NCBI GenBank assembly: GCA_945919165.1
Contig: CAMEIZ010000001.1
Location: 1-60,438, forward strand
Direction of reading: 5' to 3'
Length of the DNA stretch: 60,438 nucleotides
Source: an uncultured Traorella sp.
GTDB lineage: Bacteria; Bacillota_I; Bacilli_A; Erysipelotrichales; Erysipelotrichaceae
The notes under the pieces are model-generated. The model searched no databases, was not told where the DNA came from, and saw only the letters and a program-made list of their open reading frames with translations. Shown one piece after another: positions 42,527 through 50,623 of the stretch (its first letter is position 1; each line of letters starts with the position of its first letter). Both the position numbers and the translations under genes were made by a program.

Positions 42527-43376
42527 AGTTACAGTACCGGCAACAACTGCCAATATCGGTTGTGGATTTGATTCCTTAGGATGTGCACTTTCCATGTATG
42601 CTGTCTTTACTTTTGAAAAAAGTGATAAGTTTATTATCAGTGGTTGTGATGCAGCCTATCAGAATGAAGATAATCTGGTACTTCGTTCTTATAAAAAAGT
42701 GTTTGAAAAATTCAAACTTGAAGTCATTCCAGTCAAACTTCATATACAGAGTGAAATTCCTCTTTCTAGAGGACTTGGCAGCAGTGCTGCCTGTATTGTT
42801 GCAGGAATTTATGGAGCAAATGCCATACTGGATCATCCCTTAAGCAAAGAACAGTGTCTTGAGTTGGCAACTTTTATTGAAGGACACCCTGATAATGTTG
42901 CGCCAGCAATTTATGGCAATCTGACAGCCAGTTTTGTATCAGAAAAAGTTTGTTGTACTAGATTTCAATCAGCAGATATTGAAATGCTTGTTATGATTCC
43001 TGATTTTGAAGTATCAACAGAAAAAGCACGAAAAATATTGCCTGCTCAGATCAATTTCAAAGATGCCATCTTTAATCTTTCCAGAGTTGCTTGTCTGTGT
43101 AAAGCATTTGAAGAAAATGATCAAGAAATGATTCATGAAGCACTGCAAGATTGTCTTCATGAACCATATCGTAAAAATCTGATTGATGAATATGATGAAA
43201 TAAAGGAAATCTGCAAAGATGAAACAGCCTTCTTCATCAGCGGATCAGGCCCAACCTTAATCTGTATACCTAAGCATGAAAAAAGAATCATTCAAAACGT
43301 GCAGTCACTTCAACATCATTGGACATGTAAACTGCTTCACATTGAAAATCAAGGTGCAAGGGAGGAAATCATATGA
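42519..43376 (+). CDS. thrB: Homoserine kinase
   Basis: ThrB phosphorylates homoserine; it is a GHMP kinase. The sequence MIKVTVPATTANIGCGFDSL, the ATP loop PLSRGLGSSAACIVAGIYG and the C-terminal AFFISGSGPTLICI are characteristic. Length is 285 residues. The ATG at 42519 has TTAGGTGAG upstream and lies within the end of thrC. Its stop codon overlaps the start of the ACT-domain gene. Confidence 0.96.
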   Translation: MIKVTVPATTANIGCGFDSLGCALSMYAVFTFEKSDKFIISGCDAAYQNEDNLVLRSYKKVFEKFKLEVIPVKLHIQSEIPLSRGLGSSAACIVAGIYGANAILDHPLSKEQCLELATFIEGHPDNVAPAIYGNLTASFVSEKVCCTRFQSADIEMLVMIPDFEVSTEKARKILPAQINFKDAIFNLSRVACLCKAFEENDQEMIHEALQDCLHEPYRKNLIDEYDEIKEICKDETAFFISGSGPTLICIPKHEKRIIQNVQSLQHHWTCKLLHIENQGAREEII

Positions 43377-43804
43377 TAGAGAAATATTTAATCATTGATA
43401 AAAAAATACTGCCGGATTATTTTGAAAAAGTCGTTGACGCGAAAAATCTTGTAAATTCAGGAATGGATGTCAGCAAAGCAGTTAAAGAAGTAGGTATCTC
43501 AAGAAGTACTTATTATAAATATAAGGACTTTGTCTTTACACCTCAGGAAGATTTGACAGGCAAAAAAGCCATTATTTCATTGTTGTTAAAAAATGAAAAA
43601 GGCATTCTATTCGAAGTGCTCAATGATCTGCTTTTAGTCAATGTTAATATTTTAACGATTACACAAAGTATTGTGATCAATCGTCGTGCGAGTGTAGAAA
43701 TTGCCATTGATATGGGTGAAATGCTGGAAAGCATTGATCAGCTTTTGCAGCGGCTATCTGATATGGATGGCGTTGTCAATGTCAGGCTGGTAGCAATTGA
43801 ATAA
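43373..43804 (+). CDS. ACT-domain protein with N-terminal HTH (UPF0735/PheB-like)
   Basis: The 143-residue protein has an N-terminal segment with a helix-turn-helix look (VSKAVKEVGISRSTYYKYKD, about 34-53). An ACT domain follows at about 67-143 (IISLLLKNEKGILFEVLNDL and onward). It matches UPF0735, sometimes called PheB, whose role is not firmly established. ACT domains bind amino acids. Being last in thrC-thrB-ACT and overlapping thrB, it is a plausible threonine-responsive regulator of this cluster. That is inference from context and domain content. Confidence 0.87.
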   Translation: MIEKYLIIDKKILPDYFEKVVDAKNLVNSGMDVSKAVKEVGISRSTYYKYKDFVFTPQEDLTGKKAIISLLLKNEKGILFEVLNDLLLVNVNILTITQSIVINRRASVEIAIDMGEMLESIDQLLQRLSDMDGVVNVRLVAIE

Positions 43805-43825
43805 TAATCTTGTTGTATGATAATG

Positions 43826-43870
43826 AAAAGATGATTCTTGAATATTTGGTATTCAAAAATCATCTTTTTT
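43826..43870 (+). terminator. Terminator of the thrC-thrB-ACT operon
   Basis: AAAAGATGATT and AATCATCTTTT pair, with an inner stem TTGAATA/TATTCAA-like, and TTTTTT follows. It lies just past the stop codon at 43804. Confidence 0.85.
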
Positions 43871-43898
43871 GAATCAGATTTTAGAAAAAGAACTATAA

Positions 43899-44201
43899 TT
43901 AATCGAAAGGTTTATGAAGATATTTCTTTAAATAAAAATTCAAACCAAGATAAAAAAAGTAAAAAACGATCAAAAGAATAGCTAAAAAACAAAGTATTAG
44001 AGATAAAAAATCAAAATGATATTGATTTCTTAAAAGAAAGGTACATCCTAAAGCAATAACAGGTAAAAAAGGTGTAAGAAAATGAATCATTTTAATTTTT
44101 TTTCTTAATTCATGATCAATCGAATATGTTTTGTTCTTATATAAGAAATCAGAATTTTCATCTTTAGCACATTTAAAGATTTGATTGAAAAATTTAAACA
44201 T
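43899..44201 (-). CDS. Small membrane protein of unknown function
   Basis: I do not recognise the family. The 100-residue protein has a short charged N-terminus (about 1-38) and two hydrophobic segments (about 39-58 and 66-88), ending in a basic tail. It looks like a two-helix membrane protein. A good ribosome site (AAAGGAGA) lies 4-5 nt before the ATG, which is the main reason to accept the gene. It is a single gene on the minus strand next to a long AT-rich gap and has no clear partner. Confidence 0.55.
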   Translation of the reverse strand: MFKFFNQIFKCAKDENSDFLYKNKTYSIDHELRKKIKMIHFLTPFLPVIALGCTFLLRNQYHFDFLSLILCFLAILLIVFYFFYLGLNFYLKKYLHKPFD

Positions 44202-44693
44202 GGGTTCTCCTTTATATTATAACACTGCAAGCAATAAACTATAAAACTCTCATTAGATTAAGTTAAATTGTAAAGTAATTTAATCACCGTTTTTGATAAG
44301 AATCCCTCCTATCTTTTACATACAAATAATATATGAAATAAAATAAAAATAAATACTATAAAAATAATTATTTTATGATATAATAATAAGAGAAAGATTA
44401 CTGACAGATAATCATGCAATCCAGTCATAAAAATGATGTTTTTAATGATCAAATTTTAAGAAACTAATGATAAATCTATTAAGATCATCTACAATTAAAT
44501 TATATTTATCAGATAATTCTTATTCTTATGTTTTTTTTGACATCATTTTTATATCAAATCATTGTATTTTTGGATAAGAGTGTTTATTTAAGAATATTTG
44601 GGCATGCTTGTAATGTTTCAAAAAAGATAAGTGAGTAGGAATTGATTAAAATTGAAAAATGATTATAATATAAGGACAGTCGGAGGGCGATTT
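44202..44693. other. AT-rich intergenic region without a supported gene
   Basis: This 492-nt gap holds no gene I can support. There is a TATAAT at 44379-44384 with a preceding TGA and no -35, and a TTGACA at 44537-44542 with no good -10. A 37-codon plus-strand frame starts near 44467 but lacks a ribosome site. It may be decayed sequence or a long leader for the permease gene. Confidence 0.5.
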
Positions 44694-45524
44694 ATGGTTG
44701 ATGTTGTGTTGGATGCCATTTTAGATACTGGTAAAATTTTGCCTTTTCTTTATCTATCCTATCTGGTTTTGGATTTTATTGAAAAGCATTCATCATCCTA
44801 TAAGCTGAATTTTTTGTTTCTGAAAAATTTAGGACCTTTGTTTGGCGCTTTATTAGGATGTATACCGCAATGTGGATTTAGTGTAATTGCAGCAAGCCTG
44901 TTTGCTCAAAAAGGGATTACAATGGGAACTCTTGTGGCTTGTTTTATATCCACAAGTGATGAAGCTTTACCGATGTTTCTTTCAAATCCTTCTCAATATA
45001 AACAATTAGGACTATTTCTGATTTTAAAGGTGATCATTGCTGTTTTTGCCGGATATGGCTTGGATTTGTTGATTCATAAAGAAGTGAATGAAGATGATGA
45101 TTTTGAAATTGAAGTAGATGGGATCTGTAATTGTGCTAACAATATCTGGTTAAGTGCGCTTATGAAAACAGCTAAAACGATTTTCTTTATCTTAGTGATT
45201 AATCTGGTATTAGGTGTGGTAATATATTTTGTGAAAGAAGAGAATCTTTCAAATCTGTTAGCCATGCATCATACTTTTCAGCCATTTGTGGCTGCTCTAT
45301 TGGGTTTTGTGCCAAATTGTGCTATTTCAATTCTGTTTGTTCAGTTGTATATGCATTCAGCCTTGAGCTTTGGTGCTATGATTGCCGGACTTTGTACGGG
45401 TGCAGGTGTTGGAATGGCTGTGTTGTTTAAGAATAATAAAAATACGAAGGAAAACTGGACGATTGTCGGTTATATGTTTGTGATAGCTGTATTATGCGGC
45501 TTATTGATTGACTTGTTGATTTAG
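44694..45524 (+). CDS. Putative heavy-metal exporter, ArsP_2 (10-TM) family
   Basis: The 276-residue protein is a multi-helix permease with an internal duplication. LGCIPQCGFSVIAASLFAQK in the first half matches LGFVPNCAISILFVQLYMHS in the second, each with a conserved Pro-x-Cys. FISTSDEALPMFL follows the first. This corresponds to the 10TM heavy-metal exporter family PF11449, of which some members are annotated as manganese or arsenic transporters. A loop between the halves has acidic residues and a CNCAN motif that could touch metal. The substrate is not shown. The start at 44694 follows CGGAGGG. Confidence 0.78.
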   Translation: MVDVVLDAILDTGKILPFLYLSYLVLDFIEKHSSSYKLNFLFLKNLGPLFGALLGCIPQCGFSVIAASLFAQKGITMGTLVACFISTSDEALPMFLSNPSQYKQLGLFLILKVIIAVFAGYGLDLLIHKEVNEDDDFEIEVDGICNCANNIWLSALMKTAKTIFFILVINLVLGVVIYFVKEENLSNLLAMHHTFQPFVAALLGFVPNCAISILFVQLYMHSALSFGAMIAGLCTGAGVGMAVLFKNNKNTKENWTIVGYMFVIAVLCGLLIDLLI

Positions 45525-45532
45525 GAGGGACT

Positions 45533-46087
45533 ATGAAGCTGATTGTAGGTTTAGGAAATCCTGGAAAGGAATATGAAAAAACTCGCCATAATGCGGGTTT
45601 TATGTGTATTGATCAAGTGGCGAATGCTTTGAATTTTAAGTTTGATACCAAGAAATTTAAGGCTTTGTTAGCAGTTGGAATGGTAAAAGGTGAAAAAGTA
45701 ATTTTGATGAAACCGCAAACCTATATGAATTTAAGCGGTGAAGCAGTTGGCGAATGTGTTCGCTTTTATGATATTGACAGTAATGATATTTGTGTGATTT
45801 CAGATGATCTTGATTTACCGATTGGTAAGATACGTCTTCGTGAAAAAGGATCAAGCGGAGGACAAAACGGATTAAAAAATATCATTCTTCATTTAGGTAC
45901 ACAAGAATTTAAACGAATTCGTATTGGTATCGGTCATAATAAACTAATTGATACCAAGGATTATGTGTTAGGGAAAATCAGTAAGGAAGATCAAAAGATA
46001 TTTGAAGATGCACTGAATCGGGCAAGTCAGGCAGCCGTAGAATTTATTGATCGTCCATTTAATCGTATTATGGGAGATTTCAATTGA
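45533..46087 (+). CDS. pth: Peptidyl-tRNA hydrolase
   Basis: Pth frees tRNA from peptidyl-tRNA that has dropped off ribosomes. The 184-residue protein begins MKLIVGLGNPGKEYEKTRHN, which contains the catalytic His, and has MKPQTYMNLSGEAV, DDLDLPIGKIRLREKGSSGG and QNGLKNII. GGAGGGAC precedes the ATG. Its stop codon overlaps the start of mfd. This begins the pth-mfd-spoVT block also seen in Bacillus. Confidence 0.97.
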   Translation: MKLIVGLGNPGKEYEKTRHNAGFMCIDQVANALNFKFDTKKFKALLAVGMVKGEKVILMKPQTYMNLSGEAVGECVRFYDIDSNDICVISDDLDLPIGKIRLREKGSSGGQNGLKNIILHLGTQEFKRIRIGIGHNKLIDTKDYVLGKISKEDQKIFEDALNRASQAAVEFIDRPFNRIMGDFN

Positions 46088-49000
46088 AACGGATTATAGA
46101 AAAACTGAGACAGAATCCAGCTGTAGAAGTATTGATGGCAGATGAAAATCAATGCGGAAACCTCTCTGTAATTGAAGAGGCTTTGCTGATTGCCTCAGTT
46201 TATGAACAAAAGAAAAAGAAAATGATGATTGTGAAAAACAATCCATATACAGCACAGAAACTGATAGAAAGGCTGACCCCCCTGACATCAGCACGTGTGC
46301 TGCTTTTCAGCGTGGAGGATTCACTTCGTGTAGAGGCAATTGCTTCTTCACCAGAATCCAAGGCAGTACAGTTAGAAACAATGAATGCCATGCTGGAAGG
46401 AAATGCGGACATTGTTGTGACACATGCCGGAGCTTTGATTCGTTATCTGCCAAGTGTAGATGTTTTTCAACAATGTACACTAAATCTGAAAGTGAATCAG
46501 ACGATTTCATTAGACGAGCTAAAGGAAAGACTTTTTTATGCCGGTTATGAGACAGTAACAAGAGTAGATCAGCCTCTGACAACAGCTTCTCGAGGTGGGA
46601 TTGTCGATGTGTTTTCAATGAATCAGAATGATCCGATCCGTATTGAATTCTTTGATAATGAAATTGAAAGTATTCGTTATTTTGATATAGCGACACAAAG
46701 AACAATTAAAACTGTGAATGAAGTAAAAATAATTCCGGCAACAGATTTACTATTCAGTGAAGAAGATATTGCGTCTATTGTGGAAAAAGGTAATGCAAAA
46801 CTTGAAAGAGCGAAAAAAGATCACACTGAATTTGTGAATGCAGCATTGGACGAAGCTGTTAATCAGGATTTGGATGGCATTATCAATCACATAAAAGAAA
46901 ATCATTATTATCGTTATTTTGCGTTATGTGATCATGAAACGACGATTCAGGACTATTTTAAAGATGCAGTGATTTATCTGTCGAGTGAAGAAGAAGTCAA
47001 AGATAAAATTAAACATATTCAGGAAGAAACCATTGCATATATTCAGGAGTTAGTCAGTGTAGGCAAAGCTTTACCTGTATTTTCATTATTTGCATCATTG
47101 AATCTGGCACTTCAACATCATACTGTTGTAGAATTTCATACTTTCATGGATGCATATCATCCAATCAGCAGCGGTATTCAGTCATTAGATATGGCAGATG
47201 TCTCTTTAGAAGTGAAATTAAATGAATGTATTCTTCAGGCAAAAGAGAATTGTGTTGTTTTGTGTGTGAATGAATCTGAAAAGAAAATGATTGTTTCAAC
47301 ATTTGATAACATGAAACAGAACTATGAGATTCTTGATAAAGAAATGCCGCTCAAGTTAGGAATTCAAATACTTATCGGTGAGCTGGCAGAAGGTTTTCAC
47401 TGTACACGTGAGAAGATAATTGTTTATTCATCAAAAGAATTATTTAATTCAAAAAAAGTAATAGGAAGACATACCAATAAATTCAACAAGGCTGAAATAT
47501 TAACCAGCTATGAACAGTTAAATCAAGGAGACTATGTAGTTCATCAACAGCATGGTATTGGGATGTATAATGGTATTGTAACACGTGAAAGTAATGGTCT
47601 TCATAAAGATTATCTGCAGATTATTTTCAAGGGTGATGATGTATTATTTGTTCCTTTAGAGCAATTTAAATTAGTGCGCAAATTTATCTCAAAGGAAGGT
47701 GCCCGACCAAAGCTGAACAAACTGGGAAGTAATGAATGGTCGAATACGAAAAAGAAGATCAGTGAAAATGTCAAAGAATTGGCACAGCGTTTGGTAGCTT
47801 TATATTCATTAAGAGAAGAAAATATCGGTTTTGCGTTTTCCAAAGACAGTGAAGATCAGAAAATATTCGAGGATTCATTTGAATATGAACTGACAGAAGA
47901 CCAGAAAACAGCCGTTATGGAAATGAAAAAAGATATGGAATCCAATAAACCTATGGATCGTCTGTTATGTGGTGATGTAGGTTTTGGAAAGACAGAAGTT
48001 GCCATTCGAGGCGCTTATAAAGCTGTTCATGATCATAAACAGGTTGCTTTTCTATGCCCGACAACAATATTAAGTCAGCAGCATTGTAAAGTATTCAGAA
48101 AAAGATTTCAAAACGAGGCTGTCAATATCGAAGTACTAAATCGCTTTGTTTCAAGTAAAGATCAGACACGTATTCTAAAAGAACTCAAAGAAGGAAAAAT
48201 TGATATTCTGATCGGAACGCATCGCCTATTAAGTAAAGATGTTGTATTTAAAGATCTGGGCTTTTTAATTATCGATGAAGAACAGCGTTTTGGTGTTCAG
48301 CATAAGGAAAGGATCAAAGAACTGAAAAGTTCAATTGATGTATTGTCATTATCTGCCACACCTATTCCCAGAACTTTACAGATGTCACTTATCGGAGTAC
48401 GTTCCCTATCGCAGTTAGAAACACCACCTAACAATCGTCAAAGTGTACAGACCTATGTATTAGAGAAAAACACAGCCATGATTTATGATATTATCCAACG
48501 TGAGATTTCTCGTGATGGCCAAGTGTTTTATCTATATAACAACGTAAAAAACATTTATTCTGTTGCGAATAAACTGAGAAAAGATTTGGATATCGAAGTC
48601 GGTGTTGTCCATGGACAGATGGAAAAAGATGATATTGAAGATGTCATGATGCGTTTTATCAATAATGAATTTAAAGTATTGGTATGTACTACGATTATTG
48701 AAACAGGTATCGATATCCCTAATGCCAATACGATTATCATTGAAAATGCCGATACATTCGGTCTTTCCCAGCTTTACCAAATCAAAGGACGTGTTGGCAG
48801 AAGTGATCGACTCGCTTATGCTTATCTGTTCTATCAGCCTTCAAAACAGTTGAGTGAAATTGCTGAGAAACGTTTGAAATCCATTAAGGAATTTGCCCAG
48901 CTTGGCAGCGGATATAAGATTGCTATGCGAGATTTAACCATTCGCGGTGCAGGGGATATGTTAGGAGAAAAGCAGGCAGGCTTTATTGATACGGTAGGTA

Positions 49001-49527
49001 TTGATATGTATATTGAAATGCTCAATGATGCGATCTGTGAAGAAAAGGGTCTGACAAAGGCCGTTAATGTTGAACTCAAGAAAACAAATGTTTCAATTGA
49101 TGCTTATATTCCTAAACATTTCAGTGATGAAGATTATGAAAAAATTACTTTTTATCAGAATATTGACAAAATTCAAACAAAAGAAGAATTATTGGCAATG
49201 ATGGAAGAAACAAAAGATACTTTTGGAAAACTCCCGAAAGAAGTTCAATATTTATTTGAAAAACGTCGTCTGGATATATTGGTAAATGAAGAAAAGGTAG
49301 ATTCATTTAAAGAATATCCAAAAGAAGTGGAACTAACCTTCACAAAAGAATATTCAAATCAGTTAGATGGAGTTGTATTGTTTGAGATTATGACATCTAT
49401 TTCCAAAGAAATCATTCTTAGATATACCGGACAAAAAATGAAATTCAAAATTCCAAAAAGAAAAGAATGGCTGGAAATGGTGATTGAAATCATTGAAAGA
49501 AGTGAAGAAGCTTTAAAAAATGCTTGA
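46084..49527 (+). CDS. mfd: Transcription-repair coupling factor Mfd
   Basis: Mfd removes RNA polymerase stalled at DNA damage and recruits UvrA. The 1147-residue protein has the UvrB-like N-terminal part, the RNA-polymerase-interacting domain (GDYVVHQQHGIGMYNGI), and a RecG-like helicase with Walker A GDVGFGKTEVAIRG, box II IDEEQRFGV, TATPIPRTL-type SATPIPRTLQMS and VGRSDRLAYAYL. It starts with TTG at 46084, inside the pth stop codon region, 7 nt after GGGAG. No better start is seen, so it is coupled to pth. A terminator overlaps its stop codon. Confidence 0.97.
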   Translation: MKRIIEKLRQNPAVEVLMADENQCGNLSVIEEALLIASVYEQKKKKMMIVKNNPYTAQKLIERLTPLTSARVLLFSVEDSLRVEAIASSPESKAVQLETMNAMLEGNADIVVTHAGALIRYLPSVDVFQQCTLNLKVNQTISLDELKERLFYAGYETVTRVDQPLTTASRGGIVDVFSMNQNDPIRIEFFDNEIESIRYFDIATQRTIKTVNEVKIIPATDLLFSEEDIASIVEKGNAKLERAKKDHTEFVNAALDEAVNQDLDGIINHIKENHYYRYFALCDHETTIQDYFKDAVIYLSSEEEVKDKIKHIQEETIAYIQELVSVGKALPVFSLFASLNLALQHHTVVEFHTFMDAYHPISSGIQSLDMADVSLEVKLNECILQAKENCVVLCVNESEKKMIVSTFDNMKQNYEILDKEMPLKLGIQILIGELAEGFHCTREKIIVYSSKELFNSKKVIGRHTNKFNKAEILTSYEQLNQGDYVVHQQHGIGMYNGIVTRESNGLHKDYLQIIFKGDDVLFVPLEQFKLVRKFISKEGARPKLNKLGSNEWSNTKKKISENVKELAQRLVALYSLREENIGFAFSKDSEDQKIFEDSFEYELTEDQKTAVMEMKKDMESNKPMDRLLCGDVGFGKTEVAIRGAYKAVHDHKQVAFLCPTTILSQQHCKVFRKRFQNEAVNIEVLNRFVSSKDQTRILKELKEGKIDILIGTHRLLSKDVVFKDLGFLIIDEEQRFGVQHKERIKELKSSIDVLSLSATPIPRTLQMSLIGVRSLSQLETPPNNRQSVQTYVLEKNTAMIYDIIQREISRDGQVFYLYNNVKNIYSVANKLRKDLDIEVGVVHGQMEKDDIEDVMMRFINNEFKVLVCTTIIETGIDIPNANTIIIENADTFGLSQLYQIKGRVGRSDRLAYAYLFYQPSKQLSEIAEKRLKSIKEFAQLGSGYKIAMRDLTIRGAGDMLGEKQAGFIDTVGIDMYIEMLNDAICEEKGLTKAVNVELKKTNVSIDAYIPKHFSDEDYEKITFYQNIDKIQTKEELLAMMEETKDTFGKLPKEVQYLFEKRRLDILVNEEKVDSFKEYPKEVELTFTKEYSNQLDGVVLFEIMTSISKEIILRYTGQKMKFKIPKRKEWLEMVIEIIERSEEALKNA

Positions 49528-49554
49528 GATTCATAGATGATCAAGCATTTTTTA
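49518..49554 (+). terminator. Terminator of pth-mfd
   Basis: AAATGCTTGA (49518-49527) pairs with TCAAGCATTT (49541-49550), followed by TTTATT. The mfd stop codon TGA is in the left arm. Confidence 0.8.
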
Positions 49555-49625
49555 TTGCAGAATGAATAAAGTGTTTCATTTTAGGGATAATAATAGCAGA
49601 AGAAAAAGTGAAACGGAGAAGTTCT

Positions 49626-50105
49626 ATGAAAGCAACCGGCATAGTAAGAAGATTAGATGATTTGGGAAGACTTGTGATTCCAAAGGAAATAAGAAAACAA
49701 TATCAATTGAAAGAAGGGGATTCCATTGAATTCTATATTGAGAATGAAAAGATTGTTTTAGAAAAATATGATACATTAAGTTCTAAGGAAAATGATATTT
49801 TAAAAATATGTGAAACATTGCAGGAAATATATAAAATACCTGTTTATTTCATTCATCAAAAAGCTTTGGGACATGAAACGAAAGTATTTCAGCGTTTTCT
49901 GGAAAAATGCAATGTGTATCGGAATACGTCTTTCAGAGATGAAAAAATCTTTATCAATGATGCTAATGAAGTCAGCGGAATGATTTATCCAATTGTGATT
50001 GAAGGCTATTGGCAAGGAAGTTTTGTTCTTGTTTCTCCAATAATAAGTGAATTTCCTAAAGTTGAAGCTTTTACTACCTTTTTATCGATTAAATATCAGC
50101 TATAG
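49626..50105 (+). CDS. SpoVT-like transition-state/sporulation regulator
   Basis: SpoVT is an AbrB-type DNA-binding protein that tunes late forespore gene expression. The 159-residue protein has the N-terminal swapped-hairpin domain (MKATGIVRRLDDLGRLVIPK, then EIRKQYQLKEGDSIEFY). A C-terminal domain of about 100 residues looks like the GAF domain of SpoVT, which is shorter here. GGAGAAG precedes the ATG. Its place after mfd matches Bacillus. A plain AbrB protein would lack the C-terminal domain, so SpoVT-like is the better label. Confidence 0.85.
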   Translation: MKATGIVRRLDDLGRLVIPKEIRKQYQLKEGDSIEFYIENEKIVLEKYDTLSSKENDILKICETLQEIYKIPVYFIHQKALGHETKVFQRFLEKCNVYRNTSFRDEKIFINDANEVSGMIYPIVIEGYWQGSFVLVSPIISEFPKVEAFTTFLSIKYQL

Positions 50106-50148
50106 ACTTTCATTTAAAATGTGATACACTTATTTCGAGGTGGTTATC

Positions 50149-50421
50149 ATGCGCTTAGATAAATATCTGAAAGTTGCCAGAATTTCAAAAAGACGAGCTA
50201 TTGGTAAGGAATTAGCAGATCATGAACGAGTTTTAATCAATGGTAAAATAGCTAAACCCAGCAGTGATGTTAAAGAAGGAGATATTCTGACAATTCGTTT
50301 TGGTACAAAAGAACTGGTCATTCGTGTATTGAAATTGGCCAAACAGGTAAGCAAGCAGGAAGCAAGTTTAATGTTTGAAATATTGGAAGAAAATATAAAA
50401 GAAGAATCGGAAATGATTTAG
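50149..50421 (+). CDS. rqcP: Ribosome-associated quality control protein RqcP (YabO), S4 domain
   Basis: RqcP helps RqcH to add alanine tails to stalled nascent chains on the 50S subunit. The 90-residue protein has an S4 RNA-binding domain: MRLDKYLKVARISKRRAIGK, LINGKIAKPSSDVKEGDILT, and a basic C-terminus. The start has GAGGTGG upstream, which overlaps an in-frame GTG. It follows the spoVT-like gene, as in Bacillus, although the intervening yabM and yabN are absent. Confidence 0.93.
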   Translation: MRLDKYLKVARISKRRAIGKELADHERVLINGKIAKPSSDVKEGDILTIRFGTKELVIRVLKLAKQVSKQEASLMFEILEENIKEESEMI

Positions 50422-50426
50422 ATGAT

Positions 50427-50456
50427 AAGTGGTATTCAGAAAATATCACTTTTTTT
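50427..50456 (+). terminator. Terminator after rqcP
   Basis: AAGTGGTATT pairs with AATATCACTT (one G-U pair) and is followed by TTTTT. It separates rqcP from the C69 peptidase gene. Confidence 0.8.
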
Positions 50457-50536
50457 AAAGCTGTATCTTATCGATCGAATTCATAAATATACAATAAAAA
50501 TGATGAAAAATGTCCCATAAGAAATTTTAGAACATT

Positions 50537-50566
50537 TATAATAGACTTGTAACGGTACCGCTTACA
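50537..50566 (+). promoter_or_regulatory. Promoter -10 with overlapping palindromic operator
   Basis: TATAAT lies at 50537-50542. TGTAACGGTACCGCTTACA (50548-50566) starts six bases later and spans the expected transcription start; it has TGTAA and TTACA arms around CGGTACCG. Its minus strand begins TGTAAGCG, as in catabolite-response sites bound by CcpA/LacI-type proteins. No clear -35 is seen. Confidence 0.55.
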
Positions 50567-50623
50567 TAAATAATGTGTTATTCACAGTTTTTTTCATGCA
50601 ATTTTTACGAGGAGGTAAATGAA

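Noticed and set aside
44467..44577. 37-codon plus-strand frame in the long AT-rich gap
   Set aside because: No ribosome site, no recognisable product, and such frames arise easily in AT-rich DNA.
46094..46705. Several overlapping minus-strand frames in mfd
   Set aside because: Shadow frames of a well-conserved gene; no protein features.
47574..47589. parS-like CACGTG context within mfd (TGTAACACGTGAAAGT)
   Set aside because: Only 12 of 16 positions match; this is weak compared with the two clear sites.
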